Assembly: GCF_036320965.1 (NCBI RefSeq)
Contig: NC_092265.1
Coordinates: forward strand, 5,870,001-5,934,000
Length of the DNA stretch: 64,000 nt
Direction: 5' to 3'
Source: Panulirus ornatus
Lineage: Eukaryota; Arthropoda; Malacostraca; Decapoda; Palinuridae
Shown here: piece after piece, positions 1 to 9,964 of the stretch
How positions within the stretch are numbered: position 1 is the first letter of the stretch
How the letters are laid out: every line of letters starts with the position of its first letter
Program-made: the position numbers and the translations under genes
The notes under the pieces: model-generated
Database searches by the model: none
What the model saw: the letters and a program-made list of their open reading frames with translations, nothing else
Told to the model about the DNA's origin: nothing

Positions 1-354
1 ACGTTCTTGCATGATCCATGGTATGGCACGGAGTAGCAACATTAGGTAGCCCTTGACGAGGCTCAAACATACTGAAGGGTCGGTGTGGGGGACCCCGACC
101 GGCTCGCATATTTACCTAGGGATAAATCCAAAAGCAAATTTCAAAACTAGATTCCTTAATTCATCTAGCATAAAAGTTCACAGATAAGGTGAGGATTCCT
201 TGTCCCCACTCCTGCCTTGAATTCTTCTTCTTCCAAGATATGCAGGAACTGTATGTTAGTATTCTTTCTACACTGTCTACAATGCTAATCAACAGATATT
301 TACAGCTTTACTTTCATATAACCCCATACTTTTCTTTCAAACTTGAATGCTGTT
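1..354. other. Unassigned sequence (probably GIT intron)
   Basis: No conserved coding segment, tRNA-like structure or clear repeat is seen. If the GIT gene continues leftward, this is intronic. Confidence 0.4.
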
Positions 355-735
355 CCTCACACCAGCAAGGTAGCACCAGGAACAGACAAAGGTAGCAATT
401 GCTCATATTCATTCTCTAGATGTCATGCAATGAAATTACAGCTCCTTACCCACAACTAGGGACCACAGACCTTTACATGGTTTCACCTGGCTGCTTCACA
501 TGCCTTGGTTCAGTCCACTGACAGCACGTTGACCCCAGTAAACCACAGTGTTCCAATTCACTCTATCCTGAGCATGCCTTTCACCCTCAGGCATGTTCAG
601 GCCCCGATTACTCATAATCTTTTTCTTTCTATCCCTCTACCTCCAATTAAGTCTCCCCTTTCACCTTCTTCTATCCACTTCTGACACATATATCCTCTTT
701 TGTCAACTTCTCCCCACTCGTTCTTTTCATAGATA
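355..735 (-). mobile_element. Decayed RTE fragment (3' end region)
   Basis: Order and wording match the minus-strand RTE 3'UTR/RT end (GGTAGCACCAGGAACAGAC, then GACAGCACGTTGACCCC, then the RT C-terminus region), but with many substitutions and gaps. It is an old 5'-truncated copy. Confidence 0.75.
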
Positions 736-1597
736 TTTATCATGTCTACCCTGGAGACAGGTTAGCAAGTCTACCCTGGGGGTTAGTGAGGCTACCTTTG
801 GGGGTTGAGCATCCATGCCCTTTTGGTAGCCTGTAGGGTTGGGGATGGGAACCCCAGTTCATGTGAAAAAAGTCACATAAATGATGCATGTGGCCTTAGA
901 TGAAAAGGACATGCCTGCAAACATCTTCATCAAGAGTTGTAGGCTTACATGGGGAATGTAAAGAGATGGAAGTTGCTGAAACTTTTAGAAAGGGGAACAT
1001 TAGAAATGCTAGGTTTTGTGTGAGACAAGGCTGTGAAGTAATGGGACCTTTAAGTAGGATGAAGTGTAAGGTGTGATGCCAGGCTTGCAGGATGATATAA
1101 CCATTATTGAGGGGATTTGGCAACATATGAAAGATGAATGGTGTGAAAAGTTTCCAGACTGCAAGTGTGTCAAAGCAAAGGTAACTCTTTAACAACAATT
1201 GCTTTAGAATCTGTGTTTTGACAAGTGGCAAGCTATTATTGCAGAGTTTGCATTTTAGTCCAAGCATTAAGCATCTAAATTGGAAGGAATGCTTTATTAA
1301 TATGTAAACTGCATTCAAATGAGCTAATAGAACAATATTTGGTATGAAATGAATGATCGGTAGTTAATTAAGAAAAGTCGTAATACTTCACCAAGTGCTC
1401 TCATCAGCTTAGTCTCCCAACCACAGAGATTATCTTAATAACAAAAATATAAAGAGAAAAATAATTCTTGCTTATGATAGAAAAGAGCATCATACTGATA
1501 TACAACAACTAAGAAACACATGATATACTCCATAACTTAATTGAAGAAATAACACATACTTGTGTAGGCGAGTATTGGTAAGTTATCTTACCAATAC
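736..1597. other. Unassigned AT-rich intronic sequence
   Basis: I see only weak tail-like traces near 760-810 (GTTAGTGAGGCTACC) and no conserved coding sequence. The 140-residue minus-strand frame at 896-1318 resembles nothing I know. Confidence 0.4.
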
Positions 1598-1706
1598 ACT
1601 TATGCGGGAAATGGTGAGAATGTATGAAAAAGTATATTTAAGGCTCCATCGTCTGTTCTTGATGCTATTTCACTCAAATGGGAAATGGTGAGCATGTATG
1701 GAAAAC
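1598..1706 (+). mobile_element. Two decayed SINE 3' tails
   Basis: ATGCGGGAAATGGTGAG near 1601 and CTCCATCGTCTGTTCTTGATG followed by GGGAAATGGTGAG (1650-1706) match the SINE 3' end (GTCCTCTGTTCTTAACG and ATGCGGGAAATGGCGAA). They are plus-strand relics. Confidence 0.6.
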
Positions 1707-1727
1707 CTTATAAATATCTTTAATATA

Positions 1728-1940
1728 TCCTTACCATTTTCTGAATAAGCGAGGTAATATCAAGAACATACGACAAAGCCTTAGATGGACAAAATCATTT
1801 GGCTCCTTGCTCTGTTCTTCCTTTTGGAAAGTAATAAAGGAGGGGAGGATATCAGGCTATCAGCTTCTGCCCCTCTAAGTAGCCTTCTATGACACACAGG
1901 GAATATGTGAGCTGTATTCTCTCTCCTATTCCCAGGGATG
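1728..1940 (-). mobile_element. Decayed full-length SINE-like element
   Basis: Contains, in order, AAGCGAGGTAATATCAAG (3' motif), CTCTGTTCTTCCTTTTGGAA, the GGGGAGGATATCAG region and GCCTTCTATGACACACAGG, ending in CCTATTCCCAGGGAT before an (AT)n tract. It has the same order as the elements at 40157-40402 and 56963-57194 but is more diverged. Confidence 0.7.
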
Positions 1941-1958
1941 ATATATATATATATATAT
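1941..1958. repeat. (AT)n microsatellite
   Basis: A short pure AT tract between the SINE head and the 3' end of the next RTE element. Confidence 0.9.
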
Positions 1959-3146
1959 CTTTTTTATTATATTTATTATACTTTGTCGCTGTCTCCTGCG
2001 TTAGCGAGATAGCGCAAGGAAACAGACGAAAGAATGGCTCAACCCACCCACATACACATGTATATACATACACATCTACACATGCACATACACATACCTA
2101 TACATCTCAACGTATACATATATATACACTCAGACATATACATATACACACATGTACATAATTCATAGTCTGCCCTTATTCATTCCCGATGCCACCCCGC
2201 CACACATGAAATGATAACCCCTCCACCCTGCATGTGCGTGAGGTAGCGCTAGGAAAAGACAACAAAAGCCACATTCGTTCACACTCAGTCTCTAGCTGTC
2301 ATGTATAATGCACCGAAACCACAGCTCCTTTTCCACATCCAGGCCCCACACAACTTTCCATGGTTTACCCCAGATGTTTCACATGACCTGGTTCAATCCA
2401 CTGACAGCACATCGACCCCGGTATACCACATCATTCCAATTCACTTTATTCCTTGCACGCCTTTCACCCTCCTGCATGTTCAGGCCCCGATCACTCAAAA
2501 TCTTTTCCACTCCATCTTTCCACCTCCAATTTGGTCTCCCACTTCTCCTCGTTCCCTCCACCTCCGACATCTATATCCTCTTGGTCAATCTTTCCTCACT
2601 CATTCTCTCCATGTGACCAAACCATTTCAAAACACCCTCTTCTGCTCTCTCAACCACACTCTTTTTATTTCCACACATCTCTTTTACCCTTACATTACTT
2701 ACTCGATCAAACCACCTCACACCACATATTGTCCTCAAGCATCTCATTTCCAGCACATCCACCCTCCTGCGCACAACTCTATCCATAGCCCACGCCTCGC
2801 AACCATATAACTTTGTTGGAACCACTATTCCTTCAAACATAGCCATTTTTGCTTTCCGAGATAATGTTCTCAACTTCCAAACATTCTTCAAGGCTCCCAG
2901 AATTTTCGCACCCTCCCCCACCCTATGATTCACTTCCGCTTCCATGGTTCCATCCGCTGCCAGATCCACTCCCAGATATCTAAAACACTTTACTTCCTCC
3001 AGTTTTTCTCCATTCAAACTTACCTCCCAATTGACTTGACCCTCAACCCTACTGTACCTAATAACCTTGCTCTTATTCACATTTACTCTTAACTTTCTTC
3101 TTTCACACACTTTACCGAACTCAGTCACCAGCTTCTGCAGTTTCTC
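1959..3146 (-). mobile_element. RTE-clade retrotransposon, long-3'UTR type, 5'-truncated
   Basis: On the minus strand the element ends with the tail CTAACGCAGGAGACAGCG plus A/T repeats. It carries the long 3'UTR (about 2000-2380) and RT C-terminal coding sequence (frames 3128-2571 and 2570-2379) with FRYLGVDL, LYGCEAWAMDRVV and KWFGHMERM. A frameshift separates the two frames. The copy stops abruptly at 3146, where sequence in the opposite orientation begins. Confidence 0.88.
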
Positions 3147-4079
3147 ACATGAGGACGTAAAGCATGTGTACGTATAGGAAGAGAGGAAAGTGATTGGTTC
3201 TCAGTGAATGTAGGTTTGCGGCAGGGGTGTGTGATGTCTCCATGGTTGTTTAATTTGTTTATGGATGGGGTTGTTAGGGAGGTGAATGCAAGAGTTTTGG
3301 AAAGAGGGGCAAGTATGAAGTCTTTTGTGGATGAGAGAGCTTGGGAAGTGAGTCAGTTGTTGTTCGCTGATGATACAGCGCTGGTGGCTGATTCATGTAA
3401 GAAACTGCAGAAAATGTAAGAAACTGCAGAAACTGGTGACTGAGTTCGGTAAAGTATGTGAAAGAAGAAAGTTAAGAGTAAATGTGAATAAGAGCAAGGT
3501 TATTAGGTACAGTAGGGTTGAGGGCCAAGTCAACTGGGAGGTAAGTTTGAATGGAGAAAAACTGGAGGAAGTAAAGTGTTTTAGATATCTGGGAGTGGAT
3601 CTGGCAGAGGATGGAACCATGGAAGCGGAAGTGAATCATAGGGTGGGGGAGGGGGTGAAAATCCTGGGAGCCTTGAAGAATGTTTGGAAGTTGAGAACAT
3701 TATCTCGGAAAGCAAAAATGGGTATGTTTGAAGGAATAGTGGTTCCAACAATGTTGTATGGTTGCGAAGCGTGGGCTATGGATAGAGTTGTGCGCAGGAG
3801 GGTGGATGTGCTGGAAATGAGATGTTTGAGGACATGTGGTGTGAGGTGGTTTGATCAAGTAAGTAATGTAAGGGTAAGAGAGATGTGCGGAAATAAAAAG
3901 AGCGTGGTTGAGAGAGCAGAAGAGGGTGTTTTGAAATGGTTTGGGCACATGGAAAGAATGAGTGAAGAAAGATTGACCAAGAGGATATATGTGTTGGAGG
4001 TGGAGGGAACGAGGAGAAGTGAGAGACCAAATTGGAGGTGGAAAGATGGAGTGAAAAAGATTTTGAGTAATCGGGGCCT
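3147..4079 (+). mobile_element. RTE RT segment in inverted orientation (left parental repeat R1)
   Basis: Encodes on the plus strand VNVGLRQGCVMSPWLFNLF, the catalytic FADD motif (LLFADDTALVAD) and the RT C-terminus up to GRPNWRWKDGVK... It stops inside the codon run for the terminal RGLNMQEGE block (GATCGGGGCCT). It has no 3'UTR. A 15-base duplication (GTAAGAAACTGCAGA) near 3405-3430 breaks the frame. It is homologous to 10355-11169, 17785-18598 and 24872-25690. Confidence 0.85.
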
Positions 4080-4425
4080 TTACCGAACTCAGTCACCAGC
4101 TTCTGCAGTTTCTCACATGAATCAGCCACCAGTGCTGTATCATCAGCGAACAACAACTGACTCACTTCCCAAGCTCTCTCATCCACAACAGACTTCATAC
4201 TTGTCCCTCTTTCCAAAACTCTTGCATTCACCTCCCTAACAACCCCATCCATAAACAAATTAAACAACCATGGAGACATCACACACCCCTGCCGCAAACC
4301 TACATTCACTGAGAACCGATCACTTTCCTCTCTTCCTACACGTACACATGCCTTACATCCTCGATAAAAACTTTTCACTCCTTCTAACAACTTCCCTCCC
4401 ACACCATATATTCTTAATACCTTCC
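4080..4425 (-). mobile_element. RTE RT fragment, minus orientation
   Basis: Encodes on the minus strand the RT core from KVLRIYGVGGKLLEGVKSFY through LRQGCVMSPWLFN to FADDTALVAD. It joins the plus-strand copy at 4079/4080 within a 2-4 base microhomology, and a SINE fragment at 4425/4426 (shared TCC). Confidence 0.8.
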
Positions 4426-4480
4426 CTGGGGATAGGGGAGAAAGAATACTTCCCATGTATTCCCTGCGTGTTGTATATAG
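4426..4480 (+). mobile_element. SINE 5' fragment
   Basis: CTGGGGATAGGGGAGAAAG and the following CTTCCCATGTATTCCCTGCG are the first 55 bases or so of the SINE-like element; the rest is missing. Confidence 0.7.
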
Positions 4481-4598
4481 GTCTTCAGTTGTGCATGCCG
4501 AATCTATTTACTTTTTTTTCTTCAACTGCTGTGTATAATGAGCTAAATCCTGAACCTATTATCCACGACCAAGACCTAGAGACTATGGTTCAAAATAC

Positions 4599-4622
4599 TC
4601 AAAAAAAAAAAAAAAAAAAAAA
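4599..4622. repeat. Poly(A) run
   Basis: 22 A at this site in copy 1, 24 A in copy 2 (near 11693-11716) and 20 A in copy 3 (near 19120-19139). This is one of the few differences between copies 1 and 3. Confidence 0.85.
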
Positions 4623-4642
4623 TTCTACAGGAAGGAAAGTAC

Positions 4643-4804
4643 CTGGGGATCCACATCTCCATTGTGAAGACTCTGTGAGATGGTAGATGGGTAAAATGGG
4701 GGAGGTGGTGTAGATGTATGAGACGATGGACCCAAGGTTCCACCTATGCCTCCACTGCTATACATGGATCGTAGGCTCATGTTCTCTTCTCGCAAGCTTT
4801 TCAC
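4643..4804 (-). CDS. GIT: GIT exon Y, array copy 1
   Basis: Encodes the same protein sequence as copy 3, open and phase 0/0, with a poly(A)-like run of 22 A about 20 bases downstream of the donor on the plus-strand map. No further GIT exon is recognisable to the left, so the next intron runs through the RTE cluster at 1.9-4.5 kb and leaves the window. Confidence 0.8.
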
Positions 4805-6087
4805 CTGTGTAAAAACACAAAAAATCACCATAATACAGTTAAAAGCATAAAGAAGTACATTTCAGAAATAATTACACCTTGAAAATATAGAGCAAATATT
4901 ACCTCAAACGTTAGAAAAGCTTGTAAGTCATGTGTTATCATGCAGTTTCAAAAGTAATCACTTGCAAATATGCCTTAAATACATTATATGCAAGTGATGA
5001 TAAATAAATGAATTAATTTGGAATACACAAAGTTTAAATGCAAGATACAATAAAACTATGTAAGAAATAACTTTCAATTGCCAGAACACCCATGTAAACT
5101 TTTAATCTGCTTTTACAGCAATGACAAACTGCTAATGCAGGATTATGTGAAGAGAAAACCATGCAAAATTTTTGCATAACTTCTTCCTTGTGAGCAAAGG
5201 CCAAGCAGAGGGTGGAGGGAAATGGGTGCTGGCCTCTCTCCTTCTTACTCAAACCACTAAAATCACTTTTTAAGGCACTACTTCACATTTTCTAAGCTAT
5301 TCTCCTTGACTTCCCTACCAATTACCATAATACAAATGGCAAGTGTTCCTGCTTATTACTTAGGTCATCTAATAATCTACACACTTTCCATGGGGTCACC
5401 ATTTATCCACAACCTGTAGACCAACAGCTGGTTGATGGAAAATGAAAGGAAAATGTTTTCTAGTGCCCTTCTACTGATGGAAGAGACCTCCATACACTAC
5501 TATCAATACAAAATGTCAACTGGAAATCTAAACAAGGGTGGTAAAGTTAATTCATCATATGAAAATGACCACTATCAGGTGTACAACGGCTGCTGACATG
5601 TATACATTTGTCAGATGATGATGACTAGCATTTATGGGTCAACCATATACTGTACATTCATCAGCATTTCCTTCTTCCTGGATGAGGAGGATGAAGCTCC
5701 ATCTCTGTAATACTTATCTTTCCTATTCCCAATTTTCCATATTCTAAACATATTCAACCTGAATTTCTGTTAAAACATGTTATCATAAAATTATAAGGAC
5801 AGTACATGATGATCAAAAAATAAAGAAAAAAATAAAAACCCCTAGTGTCTTCTATCATTTACAAAACAGACGAAGGGTTAATCATTTAGATGTACTCATT
5901 ACATAAAACAAATTGCACCAAAATAAACTAAGAGGTCAGGTAAGATGCAAAATTCACATACTGGAACAAGCATCACACCACAAGCTTTATGAGCTCTCTG
6001 GAGCTGTGCTTGAAGACAGTACTGGGTCATCAAAAATTAAGATGAATCCTAATATATGAAGGGACAGTCTGATGCCTATTTACTCAC

Positions 6088-6252
6088 AGCAGAACTAAGT
6101 TCATCTAGTTGTGAACGCATGTGAGCATTGTTATTCTGGAGCTCCTGTATCATAGCTTCACTGGACTCTAGTTTCTCCTTCATCTCTAAGTAGGTTTCAA
6201 AGCTCACTGCTGACTCCATTCCTATTACCAGTTCACTGTTTGCTTCACTGAA
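6088..6252 (-). CDS. GIT: GIT exon X, array copy 1
   Basis: Encodes the same protein sequence as copy 3 at an offset of 14517 bases, with the same acceptor and donor in phase 0/0. This is the X exon nearest the missing 3' part of the gene. Only one of the three X exons is needed for a normal-length GIT protein. Confidence 0.8.
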
Positions 6253-6468
6253 CTGTAAACACAAATTATGATCAGTTATGTACTAATCTACTGAGTTCTT
6301 TGTTTAACATCATTAACCTATTAAACAAAATGGCAGCATATTATATACTGGGGGTCTACTATACACAAATTATAACAATAAATCATAAGCTGCTACAGTA
6401 GAGATAATTAGTGATAATTTTTCTATGTAAAAGGCTCAGGTCACAGAAAGAAGTCCTCATCAGGGGAG

Positions 6469-6471
<3 letters not shown>

Positions 6472-6535
<64 letters not shown>
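6472..6535. repeat. (AT)n microsatellite
   Basis: 64 bases of pure AT between a GIT intron and an RTE 3' end; the equivalent tract at 20989-21050 is 2 bases shorter. Confidence 0.95.
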
Positions 6536-6537
<2 letters not shown>

Positions 6538-7068
6538 GGCCTGAACATTCAGGAGTGTGAAAGGCGTGCAAGGAATAGAGTGAATTGGATCAATGTGGTA
6601 TACCGGGGTCGACGTGCTGTCAATGGAGTGAATCAGGGCATGTGAAGCGTCTGGGGTAAACCATGGAAAGTTGTGTGGGGCCTGGATGTAGAAAGGGAGC
6701 TGTGGTTTCGGGCATTATTGTATGACAGCTAGAGACTGAGCGTGAATGAATGGGGCCTTTGTTGTCTTTTCCTAGCGCTACCTCGCACACATGAGGGGGG
6801 AGGGGGATGTTATTCCATGTGTGGCGAGGTGGCGATGGGAATGAATAAAGGCAGACAGTGTGCATTGTGTGCATGTGTATATATATGTATGTGTCTGTGT
6901 GTGTATATATATGTGTACATTGAGATGTATTGGTATGTATATTTGTGTGTGTGGGCGTGTATGTATATACATGTATATGGGGGTGGGTTGGGCCATTTCT
7001 TTCGTCTGTTTCCTTGTGCTACCTTGCAAACGCGGGAGACAGCGACAAAGCAAAATAAATAAATAAAA

Positions 7069-7071
<3 letters not shown>
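6536..7071 (+). mobile_element. RTE 3' end, long-3'UTR type
   Basis: Starts within the last RT codons (NMQEGERRARNRVNW region, partly mutated), passes the usual stop (GGCATGTGA) and contains the whole long 3'UTR, with CTAGCGCTACCTCGCACAC in the middle and CGCAAACGCGGGAGACAGCG near the end, then A/T-rich repeats. Confidence 0.85.

Positions 7072-7129
<58 letters not shown>
7072..7129. repeat. (AT)n microsatellite
   Basis: A pure AT tract directly after the 3' end of the RTE copy at 6536-7071. Confidence 0.95.
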
Positions 7130-7132
<3 letters not shown>

Positions 7133-7135
<3 letters not shown>

Positions 7136-7784
7136 CGGAAAGCAAAAATGGGTATGTTTGAAGGAATAGTGGTTCCAACAATGTTGTATGGTTGCGAGGC
7201 GTGGACTATGGATAGAGTTGTGCGCAGGAGGATGGATGTGCTGGAAATGAGATGTTTGAGGACAATGTGTGGTGTGAGGTGGTTTGATCGAGTAAGTAAC
7301 GTAAGGGTAAGAGAGATGTGTGGAAATAAAAAGAGCGTGGTTGAGAGAGCAGAAGAGGGAGTTTTGAAATGGTTTGGTCACATGGAGAGAATGAGTGAGG
7401 AAAGATTGACCAAGAGGATATATGTGTCGGAGGTGGAGGGAACGAGGAGAAGAGGGAGACCAAATTGGAGGTGGAAAGATGGAGTGAAAAAGATTTTGTG
7501 TGATCGGGACCTGAACATGCAGGAGGGTGAAAGGAGGGCAAGGAATAGAGTGAATTGGAGCGATGTGGTATACCGGGGTCAACGTGCTGTCAGTGGATTG
7601 AATCAAGGCATGTGAAGCGTCTGGGGTAAACCAAGGAAAGCTGTGTAGGTATGTATATTTGCGTGTGTGTGGACGTATGTATATACATGTGTATGGGGTG
7701 GGTTGGGCCATTTCTTTCGTCTGTCTCCTTGCGCTACCTCGCAAACGCGGGAGACAGCGACAAAGTATAATAAAAAATAAAAAA

Positions 7785-7788
<4 letters not shown>
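7133..7788 (+). mobile_element. RTE copy, short-3'UTR type (left arm of inverted repeat)
   Basis: Encodes an open RT C-terminus (161 residues, frame 7130-7615) ending in the family stop after GLNQGM. The 3'UTR is only about 170 bases because it jumps from AAAGCTGTGTAGG straight to the GTATATTTGCGTG block. It ends GACAGCGACAAAGTATAAT. It is a near-perfect inverted partner of 7827-8474. Confidence 0.88.

Positions 7789-7826
<38 letters not shown>
7789..7826. repeat. (AT)n spacer between inverted RTE arms
   Basis: About 38 bases of AT separating two tail-to-tail RTE copies. Confidence 0.9.
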
Positions 7827-7827
<1 letters not shown>

Positions 7828-9884
7828 TATTTTATTTATTATACTTTGTCGCTGTCTCCCGCGTTTGCGAGGTAGCGCAAGGAAACAGACGAAAGAAATG
7901 GCCCAACCCCCCCCATACACATGTATATACATACGTCCACACACGCAAATATACACACCTACACAGCTTTCCATGGTTTACCCCAGACGCTTCACATGCC
8001 TTGATTCAATCCACTGACAGCACGTCAGCCCCGGTATACCACATCGCTCCAATTCACTCTATTCCTTGCCCTCCTTTCACCCTCCTGCATGTTCAGGCCC
8101 CGATCACACAAAATCTTTTTCACTCCATCTTTCCACCTCCAATTTGGTCTTCCTCTTCTCCTCGTTCCCTCCACCTCCGACACATATATCCTCTTGGTCA
8201 ATCTTTCCTCACTCATTCTCTCCATGTGCCCAAACCACTTCAAAACACCCTCTTCTGCTCTCTCAACCACGCTCTTTTTATTTCCACACATCTCTCTTAC
8301 CCTTACGTTACTCACTCGATCAAACCACCTCACACCACACACTGTCCTCAAACATCTCATTTCCAGCACATCCATCCTCCTGCGCACTACTCTATCCATA
8401 GCCCACGCCTCGCAACCATACAACATTGTTGGAACCACTATTCCTTCAAACATACCCATTTTTGCTTTCCGAGATAATGTTCTCGACTTCCACACATTCT
8501 TCAAGGCCCCCAGAATTTTCGCCCCCTCCCCCACCCTATGATCCACTTCCGCTTCCATGGTTCCATCCGCTGCCAGATCCACTCCCAGATATCTAAAACA
8601 CTTCACTTCCTCCAGTTTTTCTCCATTCAAACTCACCTCCCAATTGACTTGACCCTCAACCCTACTGTACCTAATAACCTTGCTCTTATTCACATTTACT
8701 CTTAACTTTCTTCTTCCACACACTTTACCAAACTCAGTCACCAGCTTCTGCAGTTTCTCACATGAATCAGCCACCAGTGCTGTATCATCAGCGAACAACA
8801 ACTGACTCACTTCCCAAGCTCTCTCATCCCCAACAGAATTCATACTTGCCCCTCTTTCCAAAACTCTTGCATTTACCTCCCTAACAACCCCATCCATAAA
8901 CAAATTAAACAACCATGGAGACATCACACACCCCTGCCGCAAACCTACATTCACTGAGAACCAATCACTTTCCTCTCTTCCTACACGTACACATGCCTTA
9001 CATCCTCGATAAAAACTTTTCACTGCTTCTAACAACTTTCCTCCCACACCATATATTCTTAATACCTTCCACAGAGCATCTCTATCAACTCTATCATATG
9101 CCTTCTCCAGATCCATAAATGCTACATACAAATCCATTTGCTTTTCTAAGTATTTCTCACATACATTCTTCAAAGCAAACACCTGATCCACACATCCTCT
9201 ACCACTTCTGAAACCACACTGCTCTTCCCCAATCTGATGCTCTGTACATGCCTTCACCCTCTCAATCAATACCCTCCCATATAATTTACCAGGAATACTC
9301 AACAAACTTATACCTCTGTAATTTGAGCACTCACTCTTATCCCCTTTGCCTTTGTACAATGGCACTATGCACGCATTCCGCCAATCCTCAGGCACCTCAC
9401 CATGAGTCATACATACATTAAATAACCTTACCAACCAGTCAACAATACAGTCACCCCCTTTTTTAATAAATTCCACTGCAATACCATCCAAACCTGCTGC
9501 CTTGCCGGCTTTCATCTTCCGCAAAGCTTTCACTACCTCTTCTCTGTTTACCAAATCATTTTCCCTAACCCTCTCACTTTGCACCAAAACACCCTATATC
9601 TGCCACTCTATCATCAAACACATTCAACAAACCTTCAAAATACTCACTCCATCTCCTTCTCACATCACCACTACTTGTTATCACCTCCCCATTTGCGCCC
9701 TTCACTGAAGTTCCCATTTGCTCCCTTGTCTTTACCTCCTTCCAGAACATCTTTTTATTCTCCCTAAAATTTAATGATACTCTCTCACCCCAACTCTCAT
9801 TTGCCCTTTTTTTCACCTCTTGCACCTTTCTCTTGACCTCCTGTCTCTTTCTTTTATACATCTCCCACAATTTTTTTTTGCAGG

Positions 9885-9886
<2 letters not shown>
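7827..9886 (-). mobile_element. Young RTE copy, short-3'UTR type, nearly intact RT
   Basis: A minus-strand element with the short 3'UTR, an open RT of 520 codons (8025-9587) and an upstream linker frame (to about 9880) encoding KRKRQEVKRKVQEVKKRANE and GANGEVITSSGDVRRRWSEY. It is truncated at the 5' side next to an (AT)n tract, so no endonuclease is present. Low decay relative to other copies in the window marks it as recent. Confidence 0.9.
8025..9587 (-). CDS. RTE reverse transcriptase (520 codons, N-terminus cut by a small deletion)
   Basis: A non-LTR reverse transcriptase that would copy element RNA at a nicked target. Visible blocks are GKAAGLDGI (28-36), NYRGISLLS (89-97), AFMDLEKAYDRVDR (156-169), LRQGCVMSPWLFN (216-228), the catalytic FADD (265-268), FRYLGVDL (331-338) and the RTE-typical WFGHMERM (451-458) and GRPNWRWKDGV (479-489). 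Relative to the copy at 54.55-56.88 kb about 11 bases are missing just upstream (after DIGCFG), which separates the linker frame. The stop TGA arises about 11-14 codons earlier than the family end GLNQGM. It is probably inactive because the endonuclease is lost. Confidence 0.92.
   Translation of the reverse strand: MVQSERVRENDLVNREEVVKALRKMKAGKAAGLDGIAVEFIKKGGDCIVDWLVRLFNVCMTHGEVPEDWRNACIVPLYKGKGDKSECSNYRGISLLSIPGKLYGRVLIERVKACTEHQIGEEQCGFRSGRGCVDQVFALKNVCEKYLEKQMDLYVAFMDLEKAYDRVDRDALWKVLRIYGVGGKLLEAVKSFYRGCKACVRVGREESDWFSVNVGLRQGCVMSPWLFNLFMDGVVREVNARVLERGASMNSVGDERAWEVSQLLFADDTALVADSCEKLQKLVTEFGKVCGRRKLRVNVNKSKVIRYSRVEGQVNWEVSLNGEKLEEVKCFRYLGVDLAADGTMEAEVDHRVGEGAKILGALKNVWKSRTLSRKAKMGMFEGIVVPTMLYGCEAWAMDRVVRRRMDVLEMRCLRTVCGVRWFDRVSNVRVREMCGNKKSVVERAEEGVLKWFGHMERMSEERLTKRIYVSEVEGTRRRGRPNWRWKDGVKKILCDRGLNMQEGERRARNRVNWSDVVYRG

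Positions 9887-9957
<71 letters not shown>
9887..9957. repeat. (AT)n microsatellite
   Basis: About 70 bases of AT followed by a poly(T) run that leads into another minus-strand RTE tail. Confidence 0.95.

Positions 9958-9964
<7 letters not shown>

Noticed and set aside
896..1318. 140-residue minus-strand frame
   Set aside because: AT-rich, no recognisable domain, no splice context matching GIT; probably chance.
3776..4456. 226-residue minus-strand frame (and its counterpart at 18295-18975)
   Set aside because: A chimera: the first half is RT from 4080-4425, the second half is antisense of the plus-strand RT across the inversion junction.
6810..7181. Frames rich in Ile-Tyr repeats next to AT tracts
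   Set aside because: They translate (AT)n and CA/TA-rich 3'UTR sequence; no protein evidence.
8066..8541. Plus-strand frames of 111-150 residues (PSFHPPACSGPDHTKSF type) recurring across the window
   Set aside because: They are antisense shadows of the RTE RT C-terminal region, repeated wherever that region occurs.
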